Shown here: piece by piece, positions 33,805 to 42,240 of the stretch
Layout: each line of letters begins with the position of its first letter
Position numbering within the stretch: position 1 is the first letter of the stretch
DNA from: UBA7672 sp040398465
GTDB lineage: Bacteria > Pseudomonadota > Alphaproteobacteria > Caulobacterales > Hyphomonadaceae
Length of the DNA stretch: 64,000 bases
Reading direction: 5' to 3'
Assembly (NCBI GenBank): GCA_040398465.1
Contig: JBBAUA010000005.1
Location: 1-64,000, forward strand
Notes under the pieces: generated by a model
The model's database searches: none
Told to the model about the DNA's origin: nothing
What the model saw: the letters and a program-made list of their open reading frames with translations, nothing else
Position numbers and translations under genes: made by a program

Positions 33805-36269
33805 CTCATTGCATCCCGCACCAGATCGTCCTCAGCCTCGCGCAGTATCGCTTCGGCGGCGTCGCCCGAGAAAACCGGCTCCTTGCCCATCTCCAGCATG
33901 ACCGGCACTGCGAACGGCGAGATCTGCTCCAGCTTCGCATGAACGATCTTGCCCTTGATGCGCTTCAGCGCCTCGCCCAGCCGGCGGATGTCCAGCAACC
34001 CATCGCCCGCATCCTGCCGCGCTGCCTGCAGCAGGATGTGATCAGGCTCGTGCGAGCGCAACACATCGTAGATCAGGTCGGTGGAGAAGGTGATCTGCCG
34101 ACCGGTCTTCTCATGCTTCGGCATGCGCCGCTCGATCAGGCCGGATATCAGCGCGTTGGTGCGGAAGGTTCGCTTCATCAGCGCGCTTTCCTCAAGCCAC
34201 GCGTCCAGATCATCGCCCAGCATGTCTTCATGGAATAGCTGCTCGAGATCCTCGCCCCGCATGTCCTCCATCGCCCACACCGCCAGCGCATACTCCGACG
34301 CCACAAAGCCCAGCGGCTTCAGCCCCGTCCGCTCCAGCCGCCGCGTCAGCAGCATGCCCAGCGTCTGATGCGCCAGCCGCCCCTCGAACGGATAGCAGAC
34401 GAGGTAGTGCCGCTCGCCACGCGGAAACGTTTCGACCAGCAGCTGGTCAGCGGCCGGGATGATCGACTTGCGCTCCTGCACCTCGAACCATTCGCGTACC
34501 TGATCCGGCAGATTCTTCCAGTGCTCGCGGTCGTGCACAATGTTGCGCACACGCTCCGCCAGAAACGTCGTCAGCGGAAACTTGCCGCCATTGTAGCTCG
34601 GGATGGCCGGGTCCGGATCGAACGTCCTGGTCACCAGCGCCTCGGTGTCCGACACGCCCTCGAACCGAAGGACCTCGCCCGCAAACAGAAACGTGTCGCC
34701 CGGCGTCAGCATCTCGAAGAAATACTCCTCCATCTCCCCAAGCTTGCGACCCGGCCGCATCAGCCGCTTGTTCTCCGAAGCCTTGATGAACGACACCATA
34801 CGCACCGAGATCATCGGATCCTCGACGATGACGCCGACATTCATCCGGTGCTGGCGCCGCACATCGTCGTTGCGCGCGCGCCAGACATTGTCGGGAAACC
34901 GCACGATCCGCCGGAATCGATCATAGGTCTTCAGCGCATAGCCGCCCGTCGCCACCAGATCGACCACGCGCTCCCACGTCTCCCACGCGAGATCTGCATA
35001 CGGGGCCGCCAGACGCACTTCATCGTACAGCCGCACGGCATCGAAACCTTCGCCGCAAGCCCGCGCCATCACATGCTGCGCCAGCACGTCGAGCCCGCCC
35101 CGCCGAGGCCCGCCGCCATCCAACTCGCCCGCCGCGACCGCGTCCACGGCTGCGCGGCACTCAAGCACCTCGAACCGGTTGCTCGGCGCCAGAAGCGCGC
35201 GGCTCGGCTCGTCCATCCGGTGGTTCGAACGACCGATCCGCTGGATCAAGCGCGACGATCCCTTCGGCGCGCCCATCTGCACAACCAGATCAACGTCGCC
35301 CCAGTCGATCCCAAGGTCGAGCGTGGATGTGCAAACCACCGCTTTCAGCTTGCCAGCCGCCATCGCCGCCTCGACGCGCTTGCGCTGCTCCAGATCAAGC
35401 GAGCCATGGTGCAGGGCGATCGGCAGACCGTCTTCGTTGACACGCCACAGTTCCTGAAACGTCATCTCCGCCTGGCTGCGCGTGTTGACGAACACAAGCG
35501 ACATCCGCGCGCCCTTGATCGCGTCGTACACCTCACGAATGTTGTGTCGCCCCGAATGCCCCGACCACGGAATGCGGGCTTCCGAATCCAGCACGCTGAT
35601 ATTCGCCTGGGCGCCACCCATGTGCCGGATGATCGGCGTGTCCGGCCCCAGCCAGCGCGACAACGCCTCCGGATCGCGTACCGTCGCGGACAGCCCGATA
35701 TGCCGCGCGGCCGGCGCCCACACCCGCAGCGTCGCCAGCCCAAGCGCGAGCAGGTCGCCCCGCTTGGTGTTGGCGATCGCATGCACCTCGTCGACGATCA
35801 CCGCGCGAAGATCACAGAAGAACCGCTGCGCGTGTTCCGACGCCACCAGCAACGCCAGCTGCTCCGGCGTCGTCAGCAGGATATCCGGCGGCTTCGCCCG
35901 CTGCCGTTGCCGTCGCGAGGCGGGCGTATCGCCCGTTCGTGTGTCCATCGAGATGTCGAGCTGCATCTCCTCGACAGGCCGCCCAAGATTGCGCGCCACG
36001 TCGGTTGCCAGCGCCTTCAGCGGCGACACATAAAGTGTATGCAGCGCCGGATGCACGCGCGGCGGCGCCTCCGCGAGCTCGATCAGGCTTGGCAGGAACC
36101 CCGCCAGCGTCTTGCCCCCGCCGGTCGGCGCGATCACCAGCCCGCCTTGCCCCCGCCGCGCTGCGTCGATCAGGTCCGCCTGGTGCGGACGCAGGTTCCA
36201 GCCACGCGTGGCGAACCAGTCGGCGAAGCGGGCCGGCAACAGGCTGGGCGGTTTGGGATCGTCGGCCAT
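33801..36269 (-). CDS. Ligase-associated DNA damage response DEXH-box helicase (Lhr-like)
   Basis: 822 residues. Superfamily 2 motifs in order: motif I GLVIAPTGGGKTLAGFLP, motif II VIVDEVHAI, motif III LSATVRD, motif IV region LVFVNTRSQAEM, motif V STLDLGIDWGDVDLVVQ and motif VI QRIGRSNHR, then the Lhr-core WH and domain 4 (...EEYFFEMLTPGDTFLFAGEVLRF). This is the helicase of the four-part repair set with PdeM, an MBL nuclease and an ATP-dependent ligase. The start at 36269 (MADDPKPPS) is preferred; 36353 would add 28 residues with no clear ribosome site. Confidence 0.92.
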   Translation of the reverse strand: MADDPKPPSLLPARFADWFATRGWNLRPHQADLIDAARRGQGGLVIAPTGGGKTLAGFLPSLIELAEAPPRVHPALHTLYVSPLKALATDVARNLGRPVEEMQLDISMDTRTGDTPASRRQRQRAKPPDILLTTPEQLALLVASEHAQRFFCDLRAVIVDEVHAIANTKRGDLLALGLATLRVWAPAARHIGLSATVRDPEALSRWLGPDTPIIRHMGGAQANISVLDSEARIPWSGHSGRHNIREVYDAIKGARMSLVFVNTRSQAEMTFQELWRVNEDGLPIALHHGSLDLEQRKRVEAAMAAGKLKAVVCTSTLDLGIDWGDVDLVVQMGAPKGSSRLIQRIGRSNHRMDEPSRALLAPSNRFEVLECRAAVDAVAAGELDGGGPRRGGLDVLAQHVMARACGEGFDAVRLYDEVRLAAPYADLAWETWERVVDLVATGGYALKTYDRFRRIVRFPDNVWRARNDDVRRQHRMNVGVIVEDPMISVRMVSFIKASENKRLMRPGRKLGEMEEYFFEMLTPGDTFLFAGEVLRFEGVSDTEALVTRTFDPDPAIPSYNGGKFPLTTFLAERVRNIVHDREHWKNLPDQVREWFEVQERKSIIPAADQLLVETFPRGERHYLVCYPFEGRLAHQTLGMLLTRRLERTGLKPLGFVASEYALAVWAMEDMRGEDLEQLFHEDMLGDDLDAWLEESALMKRTFRTNALISGLIERRMPKHEKTGRQITFSTDLIYDVLRSHEPDHILLQAARQDAGDGLLDIRRLGEALKRIKGKIVHAKLEQISPFAVPVMLEMGKEPVFSGDAAEAILREAEDDLVRDAMS

Positions 36270-36361
36270 CAACCGACCATAGGCCGGGCGACAGGACAGG
36301 TTAAGGCGCCCTGCCCGGTCCTTAACCCTTTGATAGCCATGTAGGCGCAACATCTTTCGTC

Positions 36362-37186
36362 ATGACAGTCTCAATCCGCGCATCGCTCCTCCTCAGCGCC
36401 CTCGCCATGGCGGGTGTGACCGCTGCCTTCTCCGCGCCTCCTGCTGAAGATCACGCGAGCCCAGCGCCTGCCGCGTCCGACGTTTCCGACACCAAGGCCG
36501 TGTCTCACACATCCCACTGGAGCTATGCCGGCGAGGGCGGACCGAACCATTGGGGCGAGCTCGCCCCCGAGAACAAACCCTGCGCCATCGGCGGCCAGCA
36601 ATCGCCCATCGACCTCACAAACCCGCTGTCCGCCAGCGTCGCGGCCCCCGTCGCGCGCTGGTCACCGGCGAACGGCGCACAAGTCGTCAACAACGGCCAC
36701 ACACTCCAGGTCAATGTCACGAGCCCGGGCAGCCTTCAGCTCGCCGGCAAGGACTACGCCCTCAAGCAGTTCCACTTCCACCACCCGTCCGAACACACAA
36801 TCGACGGCAAGTCCTTTCCGCTCGAAATCCACTTCGTCCATGCCGCCCCCGACGGAGACCTCGCCGTGATCGGCGTGATGGTCGACGGTGGCGCGGTCAA
36901 TCCGTCGCTCAACCCCATCTGGGCAGTGGCGCCTGCGAAGGAGGGGACGGCCGAGGCCGCAGGCCAGATCGATCTGGACGCTTTCCTCCCAAAGGACTCC
37001 AGCCTCTATCGCTACGAAGGCTCGCTCACGACGCCGCCTTGCTCCGAGACTGTGCACTGGACGGTCATGTCGACACCGATCACAGCCTCGCCCAGTCAGC
37101 TCGCCGCCTTCGCCCAGCTCTTTCCCATGAATGCGCGCCCCGTTCAGCCACTCAACCGCCGCTTCATCCTCAAGACGTCCGGCTGA
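36362..37186 (+). CDS. Alpha-class carbonic anhydrase, exported
   Basis: 274 residues. It hydrates CO2 to bicarbonate, here in the periplasm: a signal peptide (SLLLSALAMAGVTAAFSA) opens the protein. The alpha-CA landmarks are HWGELAPENKPCAIGGQQSPIDL, the zinc histidines H138 and H140 in FHFHHPSEH and H157 in EIHFVH, and SLTTPPCSETVHW with the active-site threonine. A Cys pair (C74 and the one in TPPC) may form the usual disulfide. The 3' end overlaps the convergent membrane protein gene by 17 bases. Confidence 0.95.
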   Translation: MTVSIRASLLLSALAMAGVTAAFSAPPAEDHASPAPAASDVSDTKAVSHTSHWSYAGEGGPNHWGELAPENKPCAIGGQQSPIDLTNPLSASVAAPVARWSPANGAQVVNNGHTLQVNVTSPGSLQLAGKDYALKQFHFHHPSEHTIDGKSFPLEIHFVHAAPDGDLAVIGVMVDGGAVNPSLNPIWAVAPAKEGTAEAAGQIDLDAFLPKDSSLYRYEGSLTTPPCSETVHWTVMSTPITASPSQLAAFAQLFPMNARPVQPLNRRFILKTSG

Positions 37187-37568
37187 ACCGCCACCGCGAC
37201 GCGCGCCACAGCCATGGCGCGGTGACGAACACGATCACGCCAAAGACCGTCAGGCCGATGAGCACCCAGTTGAAGCCGTACTCGAATGTCGGAAACTGCG
37301 TCCAGTTGACAGCCAGCGTCGTCGCCATCGTCGCCACACCCAGCGCCACGCCTGCACGCGGATGCGCCAGCATCAGCCAGAACACGACCAGGTCCACCGC
37401 ACAGACGTCAAACCAGAACCACACGGCCCATTCAGGCGCAGGTCCGTGATAGAGCAGGCTGCCATTCACCCACAGCCAGCCAAAGTGCGACACGCAGCCG
37501 AACACGAAGCCCCACGCCAACCCAGCACGCACCCGATCCGCCGCGTTCATCGGTGCGCGCCCCGTCAC
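37170..37568 (-). CDS. Small membrane protein closing the HMGR operon
   Basis: 132 residues with about four hydrophobic helices (around 12-35, 48-68, 72-92, 100-118). No family recognised; aromatic-rich (GWLWVNGSLLYHGPAPEWAVWFWFD). Its ATG overlaps the stop of the AMP-ligase gene by 4 bases, so it is the eighth and last gene of the coupled operon that begins at 47020. An ATG at 37550 is an alternative start. The overlap with the carbonic anhydrase end is tail-to-tail. Confidence 0.7.
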   Translation of the reverse strand: MTGRAPMNAADRVRAGLAWGFVFGCVSHFGWLWVNGSLLYHGPAPEWAVWFWFDVCAVDLVVFWLMLAHPRAGVALGVATMATTLAVNWTQFPTFEYGFNWVLIGLTVFGVIVFVTAPWLWRASRWRFSRTS

Positions 37569-38995
37569 GCCAGCATCTTCCCCAGCCGCGCATAGTCCGC
37601 TTTCGAATTATGCCGCCTGTCCATCGGCACCTCCTTCACCAGCACGACCGCGATATCGCCCAGCATCTTCGCGCGCGCTGACATGTCTGCCGCATTCAAT
37701 CCGTCACCCGCCAGCGCGAGCCGCGCGCGCCCGTCGCCCGCCAGCAGCGCCGCCTGCCGAACGCCCGGCCAGCTCAAGGCCGCCGTCTCCACCGCAAACG
37801 GGAACAACCCGCCACTGGCCGCCTGGCGTCGTCCCAGCAGCCACAGCCGTCCCAGCTCATCAATGCGCGCAGCATCGCCCGTGCGATGCCACAGCACGCC
37901 ATCGCGCACCGACTTCGTTGAGACGTCATCCGCCGGATCGAGATAGCAGCGATTCACATGCGCGCCCGCCACGAACACTTCATGGTCGCGCAGCTCGACA
38001 GCAATCTCGACGATGGGCTTGCCCGCCAGCAGCCCGGCGCCCTCGGCCATCGCGCGCCAGTCTGCCTCCGCCACGTCTTTCAGCTCCAGATGCGCAATCG
38101 GCTCCGCCTCCGTCGATCCATACACCGCATGGATCGCCGCATTTGGCGCAGCCTTCGCGACGGCGCGGAGCAGGTTGGGATAGACCGGCCCGCCGCCCGT
38201 GAAGATCGCTTCCAGCTGCGCCATCGGCGCCGCGCCCTCAACAATGCGCGATATCACGGCCGGCGGCGCAACAATCCTGTTCACGCGATGCCGCACGATC
38301 TGCTCGCGCAGCTTCCCGCCATCCAGCATTGCAGGCCGCGTCAGCTTGCCCGCCGGGATAACGCTCGTCGCCCCCGCCGCGAGGTTCGACAGGATGAACA
38401 CCGGCAACGAGATCAGATCCACATCGCCCGGCTTCGTCCGCCGCAGGTCTTCCAGCAGCCGATGCTGCAGCATCAGGAAGTCCGCCGAGCGCACGATCCC
38501 CTTCGGCCGCCCCGTCGATCCGGACGTGAACGTGATCAGGGCAGGCGCATCCCCCGGCAGATGCGCCAGCGGATCACCAGCCACCGCATCGTCATCGAAA
38601 TCCGGCAGCGGCTTCAGCCGCTGCAATTCCGGAAACAGCATCCGCACCACATGCCCGATACCTGTCGTCGCGATTGTCCTGGGCCTCACCATGTCCACCG
38701 CGACACGCAGCCCCTTCAGCCCCGCCGCGGGCTCCGGAAACATCGCAACCGCACCGAGCCGGAACATCGCCAGCAAGGTCTCGTAGAGCTCGACCGAAAC
38801 ACCTCGCGCGATCAGCACGACATCGCCTGCGCCAACGCCCGCACGCGCATACGCCAACGCCCGCACCGCCGACGCCCGCGCCAGCTGCGCATAGCTCGTC
38901 ACCCGACCATCCGCAGCAATGATCGCCGCCACATCCGGCCGCGCCGCCGCCTGCGCGAGAAACGTCTCGACGAGATTCAAAGCAGCCCGCCCCAC
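37565..38995 (-). CDS. AMP-forming acyl-CoA synthetase / ligase, OleC-like
   Basis: 476 residues, ANL superfamily. The P-loop is ALITFTSGSTGRPKGIV (about 150-166), and VYGSTEAEPIAHLEL and LWHRTGDAARIDELGRLWLLGR give the adenylation core motifs A5 and A7. The C-terminal lysine region is present as DRRHNSKADY. The core most resembles the OleC-type ligases (beta-lactone synthetases) rather than classical long-chain fatty acyl-CoA ligases, a weak judgement made by eye. It activates a carboxylic acid with ATP; substrate unknown. It starts at GTG 38995, inside the end of the GNAT gene (19-base overlap). Confidence 0.82.
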   Translation of the reverse strand: MGRAALNLVETFLAQAAARPDVAAIIAADGRVTSYAQLARASAVRALAYARAGVGAGDVVLIARGVSVELYETLLAMFRLGAVAMFPEPAAGLKGLRVAVDMVRPRTIATTGIGHVVRMLFPELQRLKPLPDFDDDAVAGDPLAHLPGDAPALITFTSGSTGRPKGIVRSADFLMLQHRLLEDLRRTKPGDVDLISLPVFILSNLAAGATSVIPAGKLTRPAMLDGGKLREQIVRHRVNRIVAPPAVISRIVEGAAPMAQLEAIFTGGGPVYPNLLRAVAKAAPNAAIHAVYGSTEAEPIAHLELKDVAEADWRAMAEGAGLLAGKPIVEIAVELRDHEVFVAGAHVNRCYLDPADDVSTKSVRDGVLWHRTGDAARIDELGRLWLLGRRQAASGGLFPFAVETAALSWPGVRQAALLAGDGRARLALAGDGLNAADMSARAKMLGDIAVVLVKEVPMDRRHNSKADYARLGKMLA

Positions 38996-39810
38996 AGCGC
39001 ATAGCGCCGGAATACCTTGCCGCCCGTCCTGTCGCTATGCGTCGCCGAGAGATTGCTCTCATGCATCAGCGCATGGATCACATCCACAAACCCGCGCGCC
39101 TTCGCCCGTACATGAAACGCATTGGCCATCATCGATCCACCGCCCCTCGCGCGCGATGCATACGTCTTCAGGATCACCGTCTTCGTCTGCGGACCCTCGA
39201 CCAGATTGGGAACAGCAAACAGAAACCCTTTCAGCTCGCCCGCCTCATCCTCAAGCAGCAACACCAGCTCCGGGTCGACGGCCGGCAACACCGGCCGATA
39301 GCTTGCGAGAAAATGCTCCAGCCCGATGGGTTGATAGAAACGATTGTCCGCAAACGCTTCCAGCGACAGCGCATGAACGCGTGTCAGCTCCTGCTCGGCG
39401 CGCGCCGGGTCAAAATTCCGCAACCGGAGTCCCGCCGGCGCCGCCGACGCACCCGCCGCCACATCGGCACGCCGAACCGCCGACACGTAGCGCGACACCA
39501 CCGAAAACCCCGACTGCTCGAACGCTTCCACATAATGCGCCGGGTTCGACGGCTCCATCAGGAAGGGCGCCCGCCCATCACTCTCGACGACCAGCCGATG
39601 CTTGCCCCAGGTATTCCCATCCATCGGCCCCAGCACAGCGCCAAAACCCTCGGCCTTCAGCGTCGCGATCGCCTCGCGTATCGCCCGCGCGCCCGCTTCC
39701 GCCGTATCACACGCGAACGCTCCAAGCGCCGCCGTGCGCCGCCCCTCCAGGGATGGCGCGTCGCGGAAAATGGTGAGGCTCGCGCCTGGTATTGCGATCG
39801 CGTCCGTCAT
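38977..39810 (-). CDS. GNAT-like acyltransferase of the HMGR operon
   Basis: 277 residues, probably a GNAT-fold protein of the longer, two-lobe kind: GFGAVLGPMDGNTWGKHRLV in the first half and PELVLLLEDEAGELKGFLFAVPN plus TVILKTYASRARGGGSMMANAFHVRAKARGF in the second, the last resembling an acyl-CoA binding motif A. Function in the operon could be acylation of an amine or hydroxyl. The ATG at 39810 overlaps the upstream stop by 4 bases; longer in-frame extension to 39873 is unlikely. Confidence 0.68.
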   Translation of the reverse strand: MTDAIAIPGASLTIFRDAPSLEGRRTAALGAFACDTAEAGARAIREAIATLKAEGFGAVLGPMDGNTWGKHRLVVESDGRAPFLMEPSNPAHYVEAFEQSGFSVVSRYVSAVRRADVAAGASAAPAGLRLRNFDPARAEQELTRVHALSLEAFADNRFYQPIGLEHFLASYRPVLPAVDPELVLLLEDEAGELKGFLFAVPNLVEGPQTKTVILKTYASRARGGGSMMANAFHVRAKARGFVDVIHALMHESNLSATHSDRTGGKVFRRYALWGGLL

Positions 39811-41144
39811 GGCGGCGATAGCGGCAAGGCGATCAGACCCACAAACATGCACACACCACCAAGCACCAGCCACGGCCGGTCATAGTCCCGGCGCCGCAGG
39901 AACCATCCGACCAGCGCGATCCCGACAATGCCGAATAGCCCGACCAGCGTAAACAGCAGCGCCGGCTCGCTTTGCCCCTCCGCCCAGTAGGTGCGGATCG
40001 ACATGGCGCCCCACGCGATCACGACAGCCACCGACGCTCGCCACACATTCCTTGCAAAGCGCGCAGCAATACCCGCCGCGAGTCCGGCGAAGGAAAGATT
40101 GAACCCATGGATCGTGTCCATGCGCGCGAAATTGCTCACGACGAAGTAGAGCAACGCAATCGCCGTCACCACCACCAGCAGGTTCAGCGCATCATGCGGC
40201 GGCCTGTCCGGCCTGCGGATGCTGAGGGCGGCAATGTAGGTCGCCACCGCTACAGCCGGCGTCACGATGCTGGTCGGCTCCGCAAAGATCGCGATGCAGA
40301 AGAACAGCGTCGATCCCACCGCCAGGAAATGCCGCTCTTCTCCCGGCCGATGCCGTGTGACCAGAAGCAGGGCGATCAGCAACAGCAGGAACACCGTCGC
40401 CAGCGCCGTCAGGCCCGGCGCACCCATATAGAGCAGGTTCGACAGCAGGAAGTAGAGCCCCAGCGGAATGAACAGATTGTCGAGCCCCCGCCAGCTCGCC
40501 GCCTCCAGCAGCGCGCCGAACACCGCGGTGATGAAGGCCAGCAGCACAGCCTCGCCGCGCCCGATGTCCGTCAGCATCAGGAACGCGATCAGAGACAGCA
40601 GCCACGCGGTCATCGCAAACGCGACCACGCCCTCGACGCTCTTCTTGCCATCCTCCACCTCGAACACGCGCCGGCCATAGCGCGAGCCAACCAGCGCGCT
40701 CGCCGCATCGCACAGCGTCAGCACCAGGATCGGAAGGATGTAGAGAATGTCCCCCGGCGGCGCTTTCTGGTGCATCGTCGTCGAGATGAAGTGCCCGTCC
40801 TTCAGCCAGAACAGCAGCGCCACCGCGATCGCAAACAGCAACTCGCCGTAAGACTTGCGCGCGACCGCATGGAGCCCGCCACCGAGGCTGGTCCGCGCCA
40901 CGCTGCGCGCCGCGACGAACACAAGCAAGGCCAGCGCACACGTCGCACTGACCTCCCACGCCTCATCGAACACATAGGGGAAAGTCAGGCAGTAAAGGCC
41001 CAGGCTGATATGCACCAGCTTGCGGCCAACCTCGGGATCAAGCCGCGCCAGCTTCGCCAGCTTTGACACGCCCCACAGCACGCCCGCCAGCAGGATCACC
41101 GACCCCGCGATCTTCGCCAAGCTGGGAAGCAGCGCCTCGTTCAC
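39807..41144 (-). CDS. Polyprenol/phytol kinase-like integral membrane protein
   Basis: 445 residues with about 12 hydrophobic segments. The N-terminal half shows the dolichol/phytol kinase pattern: GRKLVHISLGLYCLTFPYVF, then LCDAASALVGSRYGRRVFEVEDGKKSVEG, close to the conserved D-x-x-A-x-x-VG-x-x-x-G ... KS-x-EG motif of CTP-dependent prenyl alcohol kinases. The C-terminal half adds further helices of unknown role. It presumably phosphorylates a lipid alcohol at the membrane. The ATG overlaps the DUF3419 stop by 4 bases. Confidence 0.72.
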   Translation of the reverse strand: MNEALLPSLAKIAGSVILLAGVLWGVSKLAKLARLDPEVGRKLVHISLGLYCLTFPYVFDEAWEVSATCALALLVFVAARSVARTSLGGGLHAVARKSYGELLFAIAVALLFWLKDGHFISTTMHQKAPPGDILYILPILVLTLCDAASALVGSRYGRRVFEVEDGKKSVEGVVAFAMTAWLLSLIAFLMLTDIGRGEAVLLAFITAVFGALLEAASWRGLDNLFIPLGLYFLLSNLLYMGAPGLTALATVFLLLLIALLLVTRHRPGEERHFLAVGSTLFFCIAIFAEPTSIVTPAVAVATYIAALSIRRPDRPPHDALNLLVVVTAIALLYFVVSNFARMDTIHGFNLSFAGLAAGIAARFARNVWRASVAVVIAWGAMSIRTYWAEGQSEPALLFTLVGLFGIVGIALVGWFLRRRDYDRPWLVLGGVCMFVGLIALPLSPP

Positions 41145-42238
41145 TTTACGGTCTCGATCACGAAGTCCGAATAGAAGAACGCCTTGTCCAGCGGCTTCAG
41201 TTTCGCCTCCAGCGGGCCATCCGTCGTCACCCGATCAGCCAGCGACGCAGGCGCGCGTCGCGGCGCCATCATGTTCCAGTAGGCAATCCGCGCCCCCGGC
41301 CGCGATGCCGCGAGAATGCTCGCATAAGCCTGCGTGTGCGCCGCCGGCGACATGTACTCGAAGATATCGGAGAGGTTGAACGCATCGGCCTTCACGCCTT
41401 CTTCCGCCAGCGTCTCCACCGTACAGAGCCGCACCTCGAGCCGGTCCAGCCGATCGCGGATCGTCTCGAACCGCTCCAGCTCCAGCGCGCGCGGCAAGAC
41501 CTCGCCATGGCAGCCCTGGAGGATCCAGTGCAGGTACGGATTCGACGCCGGGTCCTGATCGACAAGCGCCTTGCGCGTCAGCCGCGCCACCTGCGCCGAC
41601 GGCCCGCCCTCGACATGATCGAAGAACGCGGGGTCGCGCCCGAGCCGCCCCATGACGAAGCGCGAGAAGAACACCTTCACCAGCATGCGCCAGCCCCAGA
41701 TGTTCCAGCTCTTGTCGTAGAACGCCCCGCGCGCATCGGCATCGCGCGGACGCAGCAGCGCGTCGATCGTGTCCTTGTTGTGCACGAAGGGCAGAACCCA
41801 TTCGCGGAAGGTGCGGAAGTATCGCTCGAACTTGCCCACGCCCCCCACGCCATACTTCGCAACATCATCCCTGATGGCGGCCCAGAACGCCTGGTCTTCA
41901 TCCGAAAGCTGCGAGGCGGAATGCTCGAGCAGATGCCGCCGCCGCCCGGATGGCCGCGACCCCATCAGTTCTAGAAACTCCTCATGGCTGTGCGTCCGGT
42001 ACATTGCCATCCGCATCCGCACGCACGCCAGCTGCGTCGGGTTGAGGTCCACCGCGATGACGCGCTCCGCCCCCTCGGCGAGCAACGCGAGCGCATTGTC
42101 GCCCGCAGACGCAATCGACACCACCGTATCGTTCGGTCCTGGCCGAAGCGCCGCGCACAGGATGTCTGCATCCTCCCACGCCTGCGCGTAGCGGATGATG
42201 TCGAAGCTCGCGCGCTTTGCGATATCGGTCTCTGCCAT
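41141..42238 (-). CDS. DUF3419/BtaA-like aminocarboxypropyl- or methyltransferase-like protein
   Basis: 365 residues. The N-terminal half has a SAM-binding Rossmann motif, VVSIASAGDNALALLAEGAERVIAVDLNPTQLA, as in BtaA, which moves the aminocarboxypropyl group of SAM to diacylglycerol in betaine-lipid synthesis. Later motifs IFEYMSPAAHTQAY and ARIAYWNMMAPRRAP fit DUF3419. In BtaA systems a BtaB methyltransferase follows; none is present here, so the acceptor may differ. It starts 2 bases after the upstream dikinase gene. Confidence 0.82.
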   Translation of the reverse strand: MAETDIAKRASFDIIRYAQAWEDADILCAALRPGPNDTVVSIASAGDNALALLAEGAERVIAVDLNPTQLACVRMRMAMYRTHSHEEFLELMGSRPSGRRRHLLEHSASQLSDEDQAFWAAIRDDVAKYGVGGVGKFERYFRTFREWVLPFVHNKDTIDALLRPRDADARGAFYDKSWNIWGWRMLVKVFFSRFVMGRLGRDPAFFDHVEGGPSAQVARLTRKALVDQDPASNPYLHWILQGCHGEVLPRALELERFETIRDRLDRLEVRLCTVETLAEEGVKADAFNLSDIFEYMSPAAHTQAYASILAASRPGARIAYWNMMAPRRAPASLADRVTTDGPLEAKLKPLDKAFFYSDFVIETVK

Positions 42239-42240
42239 CG

